NCBI GenBank assembly: GCA_934667295.1
Contig: CAKULR010000028.1
Coordinates: forward strand, 1-12,990
Length of the DNA stretch: 12,990 nt
Source of the DNA: an uncultured Kiritimatiellota bacterium
Lineage (GTDB): Bacteria > Verrucomicrobiota > Kiritimatiellia > RFP12 > UBA1067
Direction of reading: 5' to 3'
In this document: piece after piece, positions 8,226-12,990 of the stretch
Layout: each line of letters begins with the position of its first letter
Position numbering within the stretch: the first letter of the stretch is position 1
Translations under genes and position numbers: made by a program
The notes under the pieces: model-generated
What the model saw: only the letters and a program-made list of their open reading frames with translations
The model's database searches: none
What the model was told of the DNA's origin: nothing

Positions 8226-8234
8226 TGGTATAAT
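8226..8234 (+). promoter_or_regulatory. Extended -10 promoter of the nucleotidyltransferase-fragment gene
   Basis: The site reads TGG-TATAAT, a perfect hexamer, and ends nine bases before the ATG at 8244, giving a leader of about 0-3 nt. Bases 8224-8238 (TTTGGTATAATCCAC) differ by one base from those around the 9473 promoter. No convincing -35 box is seen. Confidence 0.6.
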
Positions 8235-8243
8235 CCACGGCAG

Positions 8244-8501
8244 ATGACGGAAGAAGAGAGAATTGCGGCACGGGCCGACATCGAGGCGACAGGTGATTTG
8301 CTCGAACGCGCCCTCAAGTTGGCCGGACTTCTGGCGACGCTTTTTCAGGAGCGTGGCTTCCCCCTTGTCGTCGTCGGCGGGAGCGCGGTTGAGTTCTACA
8401 CCGAGGGCGGCTACATGAGCGGAGACATCGATTTCTGCCGAAAGACGCTGAAAGCCATTCCGCCGCTACGGGCACTCAAAGAGGAGATCTCCCATGCGTG
8501 A
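8244..8501 (+). CDS. Truncated nucleotidyltransferase-fold protein (MNT/DUF6036-like), probable remnant
   Basis: The 85-aa product has the start of a minimal nucleotidyltransferase domain: a helix (LLERALKLAGLLATLFQERG), then VVVGGSAVEF (42-51) and a D-x-D at 61-63 (SGDIDF), the canonical GGS...DxD active-site pair. Homologues run to roughly 190 residues, with a third acidic residue and a helical C-terminal half. Here the frame ends about 22 residues after DxD, so the protein is probably truncated by deletion or frameshift, and may be inactive. Such NTases often occur in toxin-antitoxin or mobile contexts, but no partner can be proven here. The ATG at 8244 is chosen over an in-frame ATG at 8166 because the promoter lies between them and the longer form would overlap the hydrolase gene. 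The stop overlaps the start of the next ORF by eight bases. Confidence 0.6.
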   Translation: MTEEERIAARADIEATGDLLERALKLAGLLATLFQERGFPLVVVGGSAVEFYTEGGYMSGDIDFCRKTLKAIPPLRALKEEISHA

Positions 8502-8688
8502 GCCGATCGTCATCGAATGGGAAGAGTGGCGGGCGTCTCGTGCGATGAAGCGTGAGGTCCTGCGCCGCGCGGGGTTGGATGCGCCCTCTCGGCGAAAGAA
8601 ATCCGTTGGAACGTCCGACCTTCGTTTGCGCCGCGCATTTGGCGGCAGTCGTGTGCCGAATTGGGCTGAACGGGGCACGGTTGGCTGA
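8494..8688 (+). CDS. Small hypothetical protein overlapping the nucleotidyltransferase fragment
   Basis: The 64-aa ORF is not recognised. Its ATG overlaps the upstream stop (ATGCGTGA), and GGAG lies seven bases before it, a good SD and an arrangement typical of translational coupling. The product begins with an acidic, aromatic stretch (MREPIVIEWEEWRASRAMK) and continues as a basic, low-hydrophobic chain with no membrane segment or known motif. It could be a real small partner protein, or debris from the missing C-terminal half of the nucleotidyltransferase locus. The later half (after about residue 35) looks less protein-like. The YczE-like gene starts 14 bases downstream. Confidence 0.35.
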   Translation: MREPIVIEWEEWRASRAMKREVLRRAGLDAPSRRKKSVGTSDLRLRRAFGGSRVPNWAERGTVG

Positions 8689-8702
8689 ACGGTTGGTAGT
8701 GC

Positions 8703-9359
8703 ATGTTGGTTTTTGACTGGAAGAGACGGGCGTTGCTGTTCGCGCTGGGCGTGGCCGTTTCCGGACTGGGCGTTGCGCTGTCCACGCAGGCGGGACTGGG
8801 CGCGACGCCCATCTCCAGCGTGCCGTGGGTGCTGACGCGCGTGACGCCGCTTTCCTACGGCACGCTGACGCTCCTCATGAACCTGCTCTTCGTCCTCGGG
8901 CAGATCGCGATTCTGCGACGGAAATTCGCGCCGTTCCAGCTGCTGCAGGTTCCGGCGACGGCGCTTTTCGGCGTGTGTATCGACGAAGGCATGTGGCTGA
9001 CGCGGCCGTGGGTGACGGCTGTCTATCCGCTGCAGATCCTGATGTTGGTCGGCGGGGCGTTCCTTCTGGCGGTCGGCATCGTCTGCCAGGTCCATTCGGA
9101 TTTCCTGTGCGTGCCCGGGGATGCGTTGGTGAAGACGGTTGCGCAGACGTTCAAGTTCCGCCTGTCACGGGTCAAGATGTGTTTCGACGCCACGCTCGTC
9201 CTGTCGGCCCTTGTGGTGTCGTACGCGCTGTTGCATCGCGTCGAGGGTGTCCGCGAAGGAACCATCCTGGGCGTCTTCCTCGTCGGATGGTTCGTCGGAC
9301 TGGCCCTGCCGCGTCTGCGCGGTCTCCGCAAGAGCTGTTACCACTGGGTGGCAACGTAG
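8703..9359 (+). CDS. YczE/YyaS/YitT-like integral membrane protein (DUF6198-type)
   Basis: This 218-aa membrane protein matches the YczE/YyaS branch of YitT-like proteins. Seen in the sequence are GLGATPISSVP (31-41), where family members have a conserved G-(L/T)-x-P-x-S-S-x-P turn, an Asn at 60 in the second helix, FQLLQVP (78-84), FGVCIDEGM (89-97) and REGTILGVFLVG near 185-197. About five hydrophobic segments are visible, with basic residues at the C-terminus (RLRGLRK). The function of the family is not established; transport or regulation of a membrane process has been suggested for relatives. There is no obvious SD or promoter directly before the ATG, so it may depend on transcription from 8226. 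A 40-bp palindrome starts 24 bases after its stop. Confidence 0.82.
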   Translation: MLVFDWKRRALLFALGVAVSGLGVALSTQAGLGATPISSVPWVLTRVTPLSYGTLTLLMNLLFVLGQIAILRRKFAPFQLLQVPATALFGVCIDEGMWLTRPWVTAVYPLQILMLVGGAFLLAVGIVCQVHSDFLCVPGDALVKTVAQTFKFRLSRVKMCFDATLVLSALVVSYALLHRVEGVREGTILGVFLVGWFVGLALPRLRGLRKSCYHWVAT

Positions 9360-9383
9360 GTTTCTTCAAAGTTTGTTTGGTCG

Positions 9384-9423
9384 GCATCTACCCCCGCATT
9401 TATATAAATGCGGGGGTAGATGC
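9384..9423 (+). repeat. Perfect 40-bp palindrome after the YczE-like gene
   Basis: Bases 9384-9403 are the exact reverse complement of 9404-9423, centred on an AT-rich TATA core and containing C5 and G5 tracts. RNA from either strand could form an 18-bp hairpin with a four-base loop. It may be a bidirectional terminator between the YczE-like gene and what follows, but neither side carries a T-run, so a REP-like element or a protein-binding site is equally possible. Only one copy occurs in this window. Confidence 0.8.
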
Positions 9424-9469
9424 ACACTTAATTTCCGATGCGCCGATTTCGGTCAAACGGACCAAAATT

Positions 9470-9478
9470 TGCTATAAT
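9470..9478 (+). promoter_or_regulatory. Extended -10 promoter of the structured RNA/leader region
   Basis: The site reads TGC-TATAAT, a perfect hexamer in an extended context, and predicts a transcript beginning near 9485. No start codon with a usable reading frame follows closely, unlike the other promoters here; instead a run of hairpins follows. A short dyad, GGTC-AAACG-GACC at 9451-9463, covers the -35 region and could be an operator or chance. Confidence 0.65.
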
Positions 9479-9484
9479 CCACCT

Positions 9485-9775
9485 CGTCTGTCGGCGATGA
9501 TATCGGTCTGACAGTTGATCTTTGATATCGGCGGCCGCGCCTACAGGGAGTTGCCGCCATCATCAAATGTGCGCAAGCGCATTTTTTGCTTCACACGGAA
9601 ACCGCTAATTTTTGTTCGGGAAGCGAAGAATGTGGCTGCGCAGGCCTGCATACAGGGGATGCTTTGTGTCCTCTCTCAGTATGCCCGCTCTGCGTGCCCG
9701 TTCTTTGGTATTTCCTGAACGGGTTCTTAGCGGTGCCTCGTGTGAGATATCTTGAACGAGGCACGCGCTATTTTT
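9485..9775 (+). ncRNA. Predicted structured RNA of about 290 nt: independent ncRNA or 5' leader of the helicase gene
   Basis: The span is bounded by a strong promoter and a strong intrinsic terminator and holds no credible gene. Hairpins seen in order are: CTGTC/GACAG (9488-9514) enclosing CGAT/ATCG; TTTGAT-ATC-GGCGGC paired with GCCGCC-ATC-ATCAAA (9521-9567), a 3x3 internal loop between two six-pair stems; a small TGCG-CAAG-CGCA hairpin followed by six T (9570-9587), perhaps a weak early terminator; and a long irregular stem at 9601-9734. The last stem closes with eight perfect pairs and continues through nine, five, six and five pairs. It does not contain the signature sequences of RNase P RNA, tmRNA, SRP RNA or the riboswitch classes checked by eye (TPP, FMN, SAM-I, cobalamin). 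The long irregular stem is loosely like 6S RNA. Identity is unknown. Confidence 0.55.
9728..9775 (+). terminator. Intrinsic terminator before the helicase gene, left arm shared with the preceding RNA stem
   Basis: TAGCG plus GTGCCTCGT (9728-9741) pairs with ACGAGGCAC, a bulged G and CGCTA (9756-9770), making 14 base pairs with one bulge, followed directly by five T (9771-9775). On the minus strand no T-run follows, so it acts on the plus strand. Bases 9727-9734 are also the 3' strand of the 9601-9734 closing stem, so both structures cannot form at once. Confidence 0.75.
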
Positions 9776-9878
9776 GCCAATGGGCGTTGCCTCGGCCCGT
9801 GTGCGGAACGAGGTTCCCCGGTTGCGCGCGCGGTCGTTACGAGGCGGGGACGGACGAGAAGGCCATTGGGCGGAGCGC

Positions 9879-12800
9879 GTGCAGATCATCGACAACGTGA
9901 ACGAGACCGTCGGGAAACACCTGGCGAAGGACATCCGCAGGGGAAGCCGCCTTTCAATCGCGGCGGCCTGCTTCTCGATCTACGCCTACCGCGAACTGCG
10001 CCGACAGCTCGCGGGCATCGACGAACTCCGCTTCATCTTCACCTCGCCGACCTTTGTGACGGAGAAAACGCCGAAGGAGGCGCGCGAGTTCTACATTCCA
10101 CGCCTTTGCCGTGAACGCGGCATCTGCGGCACGGAGTTCGAGGTGAAGCTGCGCAACGAGCTGACCCAGCGGGCGGTCGCGAAGGAATGCGCCGACTGGC
10201 TGCGGCGCAAGGCGACGTTCAAGTCGAACGTGACGGACGAGCGGATGATGGGGTTTCTGAACGTGGACGACGAAACCTACATGCCGCTCAACGGGTTCAC
10301 GACAGTCGATCTCGGCTGTGCGCGCGGCAACAACGTCTACTACCCCGTGCAGAAGACGAACCGGGCGGAAAACGCGGACTACTATCTGCGGCTCTTCGAC
10401 CAGTTGTGGTCCGACAAGGCGCGGTTTCAGGATGTCACCGAATCCGTGATTGCGGGCCTTTCTGCCGCCTATCGCGAAAACGCTCCCGAATTCATCTATT
10501 TTTTCACGCTTTACAACATCTTCCACGAGTTCCTTGAGGACGTTTCGGAGGATGAGCTGCCGAACGAGGCGACGGGCTTCCGCGAAAGCCAGGTCTGGAA
10601 GATGCTCTACAACTTCCAGCGCGACGCCATGCTGGCAATTGTCGGCAAGCTGGAGAAGTTCAACGGCTGCATCCTCGCGGACAGCGTGGGGCTCGGCAAG
10701 ACATTGACGGCGCTCGCGGTCATCAAGTATTACGAAAGCCGCAACAAGACGGTGCTGGTGCTGTGTCCGAAGAAATTGGCGGCGAACTGGAACACCTACA
10801 AGGGGAACTACGTCAACAATCCGCTCGCGAAGGATCGTCTGCGGTACGACGTGCTCTTTCACACCGACCTCTCCCGCGAGCGCGGCGAATCGAACGGGAT
10901 CGACCTTGAGCGCCTCAACTGGGGCAACTACGACCTCGTGGTCATCGACGAGAGCCACAACTTCCGCAACGGCGGCGAACTGTCGGGCGAAGAGGGGCGC
11001 GAGAACCGCTACCTGCGCCTCCTGAACCGCGTCATCCGCGCGGGCGTGAAGACGAAGGTTCTCATGCTCTCGGCGACGCCCGTCAACAACCGGTTCGCCG
11101 ACCTCAAGAACCAGCTGGCACTGGCCTACGAGGGGGACACGGCGCTCATCAACGCCCAACTCGGCACGGAGAAGGGCGTGGACGAGATCTTCCGCCAGGC
11201 CCAGACGGCGTTCAATGCCTGGAACAGGCTGCCGGCGGCGCAACGCACGACGGACGCGCTTCTCCGGTCGCTTGACTTCGACTTCTTTACCCTGCTCGAC
11301 AACGTGACGATCGCCCGTTCGCGCCGTCACGTCGAGAAGTACTACGAAATGGCGGAGATTGGAAAGTTCCCGGCGCGCCGTCCGCCCGTCTCGCTGCGTC
11401 CGCGCCTCACCGACCGCGCGGACGTGCCGAACTACGGCGAGATCTACAGTCGGCTGATGTCCCTGAGCCTTGCGATCTACACGCCGTCCGACTTCATTCA
11501 CCCGTCGAAGATCGCGAAATACCAGAATCCGGCGGAAGACAAGGCGAAAGCGAATCTGACGCAGAGCGGACGCGAGGCGGGCATCCGCCGGCTGATGGGC
11601 ATCAACCTGCTCAAGCGGCTGGAGAGTTCCGTGCAGGCGTTCCGGCTGACGCTGGATCGCGTGCGTGCGCAGATTGGCGAGACGGTGGGGACGATCCGCG
11701 CCTACGAAAGCGGTTCGCGCGTCGTCGAGCTGACGGACGTCGCGGCGGACGTCGCCGATTTCGATGCGGACGACCAGAACACGGATTTTTTCGCCGTGGG
11801 ACGCAAGGTGCGCATCGACCTTGCCGACATGGACTGGAAGACATGGCTCACGTATCTTGAGGCCGACGCGGCGCGGCTGGACGAACTTTCATCCCTCATG
11901 GCGCACATCACCCCCGCGCACGACACGAAGCTGCAGACGCTCTTGGACTTGATTCGGAAGAAGGCCGCGCAGCCGATCAACCCCGGCAACAGGAAGATGC
12001 TGATTTTCACGGCGTTCTCCGACACGGCGGACTACCTCTACGCGAACATCGCGGACGCGGCGAAGGCGCGGCTCGGCCTCGACACGGCGGAGATCACGGG
12101 CACGATCGACGGCCGCACGACGGTGCCGCGTCTGCGGGCCGACCTCAACACGATCCTCACCTGCTTCGCGCCGCGTGCGAAGGGGCGCGACGTGCTGATG
12201 CCGGGGCGGATGGACGAGATTGACATCCTCATCGCGACGGACTGCATCTCGGAAGGCCAGAACCTGCAGGACTGCGACTACGTGGTCAACTACGACATCC
12301 ACTGGAATCCCGTGCGGATCATCCAGCGGTTCGGGCGCGTGGATCGCATCGGCAGTCCGAACGGCAGTATCCAGCTCGTGAACTTCTGGCCGGACGTGGA
12401 TCTCGACGAGTACATCAACCTGAAGGAGCGCGTCGAATCGCGCATGAAATTGAGCGTGATGACCTCGACGGGCGACGAGAACCCCATCGATGCGGAGGAG
12501 AAAGGCGATCTCGAATACCGCCGCGCCCAGTTGAAGCGGCTGCAGACGGAAGTCGTGGACATCGAGGACATGGCGAACGGCATTTCCATTCAGGATCTCG
12601 GGCTGAACGAATTCAGGCTCGATCTGCTCGCCTACCTGAAGCGGCAGGACACGGACGTCGAATCCGCGCCGAAGGGGTTACACGCGGTCGTGGAAGCGGG
12701 ACCTGACGCGCCGCCGGGCGTCATCTTCATCCTGCGGAACGTGAACGACAGCGTGAACGTAGATGACCGCAACCGAATCCATCCGTTCTACATGGTCTAT

Positions 12801-12990
12801 GTGGATGAGGCGGGCGCGGTCGTGCGGAATCACCTCGACCCGAAGAGGCTGCTCGACACGGTGCGTCTCCTGTGCCGCAGCAGGGAAGAACCGCGCGTGG
12901 AACTCTGTCGGCGGTACAATGCGGAGACGGACGACTATGCGTTTATCGTCGGCGCGTCGGTTTTTACCGAGAAGCAGGGCGTTGACATTC
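9879..12990 (+). CDS. Large SNF2-type helicase with PLD-like N-terminal region (3' end beyond window)
   Basis: At least 1,037 residues are present and the frame is open to the window end. The ATPase core is intact: motif I DSVGLGKT (268-275), motif II DESH (357-360), motif III SATP (398-401), motif V TDCISEGQNL (787-796) and motif VI QRFGRVDR (816-823), as in RapA/HepA-like SNF2 proteins. Residues about 1-160 resemble the N-terminal phospholipase-D-like module of helicases of this build, but the HxK...D catalytic motif is not seen. Such helicases are often encoded beside DNA methyltransferases, nucleases and other phage-defence genes; no such neighbour is visible here because the window ends. 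The GTG at 9879 is chosen because homologue-like sequence (IIDNVNETVG) starts there; SD support is weak (GGAG, three bases away). An in-frame ATG at 9780 and a TTG at 9822 are alternatives. Confidence 0.88.
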   Translation, partial: MQIIDNVNETVGKHLAKDIRRGSRLSIAAACFSIYAYRELRRQLAGIDELRFIFTSPTFVTEKTPKEAREFYIPRLCRERGICGTEFEVKLRNELTQRAVAKECADWLRRKATFKSNVTDERMMGFLNVDDETYMPLNGFTTVDLGCARGNNVYYPVQKTNRAENADYYLRLFDQLWSDKARFQDVTESVIAGLSAAYRENAPEFIYFFTLYNIFHEFLEDVSEDELPNEATGFRESQVWKMLYNFQRDAMLAIVGKLEKFNGCILADSVGLGKTLTALAVIKYYESRNKTVLVLCPKKLAANWNTYKGNYVNNPLAKDRLRYDVLFHTDLSRERGESNGIDLERLNWGNYDLVVIDESHNFRNGGELSGEEGRENRYLRLLNRVIRAGVKTKVLMLSATPVNNRFADLKNQLALAYEGDTALINAQLGTEKGVDEIFRQAQTAFNAWNRLPAAQRTTDALLRSLDFDFFTLLDNVTIARSRRHVEKYYEMAEIGKFPARRPPVSLRPRLTDRADVPNYGEIYSRLMSLSLAIYTPSDFIHPSKIAKYQNPAEDKAKANLTQSGREAGIRRLMGINLLKRLESSVQAFRLTLDRVRAQIGETVGTIRAYESGSRVVELTDVAADVADFDADDQNTDFFAVGRKVRIDLADMDWKTWLTYLEADAARLDELSSLMAHITPAHDTKLQTLLDLIRKKAAQPINPGNRKMLIFTAFSDTADYLYANIADAAKARLGLDTAEITGTIDGRTTVPRLRADLNTILTCFAPRAKGRDVLMPGRMDEIDILIATDCISEGQNLQDCDYVVNYDIHWNPVRIIQRFGRVDRIGSPNGSIQLVNFWPDVDLDEYINLKERVESRMKLSVMTSTGDENPIDAEEKGDLEYRRAQLKRLQTEVVDIEDMANGISIQDLGLNEFRLDLLAYLKRQDTDVESAPKGLHAVVEAGPDAPPGVIFILRNVNDSVNVDDRNRIHPFYMVYVDEAGAVVRNHLDPKRLLDTVRLLCRSREEPRVELCRRYNAETDDYAFIVGASVFTEKQGVDI

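Noticed and set aside
8166..8243. Longer start for the nucleotidyltransferase fragment at 8166
   Set aside because: It would overlap the hydrolase gene, and the perfect -10 box at 8229 lies between this ATG and the one at 8244.
4301..8317. A 1,338-codon open frame on the minus strand
   Set aside because: It lies antisense to four well-supported genes, its product is Arg/Val/Ala-rich with no domain, and GC-rich DNA commonly gives such long shadow frames.
9515..9718. Small open frames at 9515-9718 and 9586-9900
   Set aside because: They run through the predicted hairpins and terminator, have no SD sequence, and give Cys/Arg-rich products without family features.
9485..9775. RNase P RNA, tmRNA or SRP RNA
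   Set aside because: None of their hallmark sequences is present (no GAGGAAAGTCC-type P RNA block, no tRNA-like ends, no SRP GGAA-loop domain).
9954..11501. A 515-codon open frame on the minus strand
   Set aside because: It is antisense to the helicase gene, whose conserved motifs lie in the plus frame; composition is typical of a shadow ORF.

Overview
The window is about 13 kb of GC-rich bacterial DNA with densely packed genes, no rRNA or tRNA genes, no insertion sequence and no CRISPR array. The organism is not certain. A DUF4954 protein, SD-poor and apparently leaderless genes, and recurring extended -10 boxes (TG[G/C] directly before TATAAT-like hexamers) would fit a Verrucomicrobiota/Kiritimatiellota-type gut bacterium. 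That placement is an inference, not a measurement.

Region 1 (1-4288) carries ordinary chromosomal genes. The end of tsaE (tRNA t6A synthesis) meets a convergent siroheme nitrite/sulfite reductase gene. Next comes a MATE-family exporter on the minus strand, then a divergently transcribed EamA/DMT transporter. Region 2 (4294-8194) starts from an extended -10 promoter and holds a short dinitrogenase-cofactor-domain (NifX-like) protein with a Cys/His tail, a DUF4954 beta-helix protein and a secreted serine hydrolase of the beta-lactamase/class C family. Gap sizes suggest one transcript.

Region 3 (8195-9359) looks accessory. It has a promoter, a truncated nucleotidyltransferase that overlaps a small unknown ORF, and a YczE/YitT-like membrane protein. 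Region 4 (9360-9878) has no convincing gene but is rich in structure. It contains a perfect 40-bp palindrome, a strong extended -10 promoter, a series of hairpins including a 134-nt irregular stem, and a 14-bp intrinsic terminator whose left arm is also needed for the closing stem of the preceding RNA domain. This reads either as a discrete ncRNA of about 290 nt or as a switch-like leader for the next gene.

Region 5 (9879-end) is a large SNF2-type helicase with an N-terminal region resembling a degenerate phospholipase-D-like module. It runs off the window. Proteins of this build are commonly found in restriction and phage-defence neighbourhoods. The most interesting hypothesis here is therefore a structured RNA controlling, or working with, a defence-type helicase.
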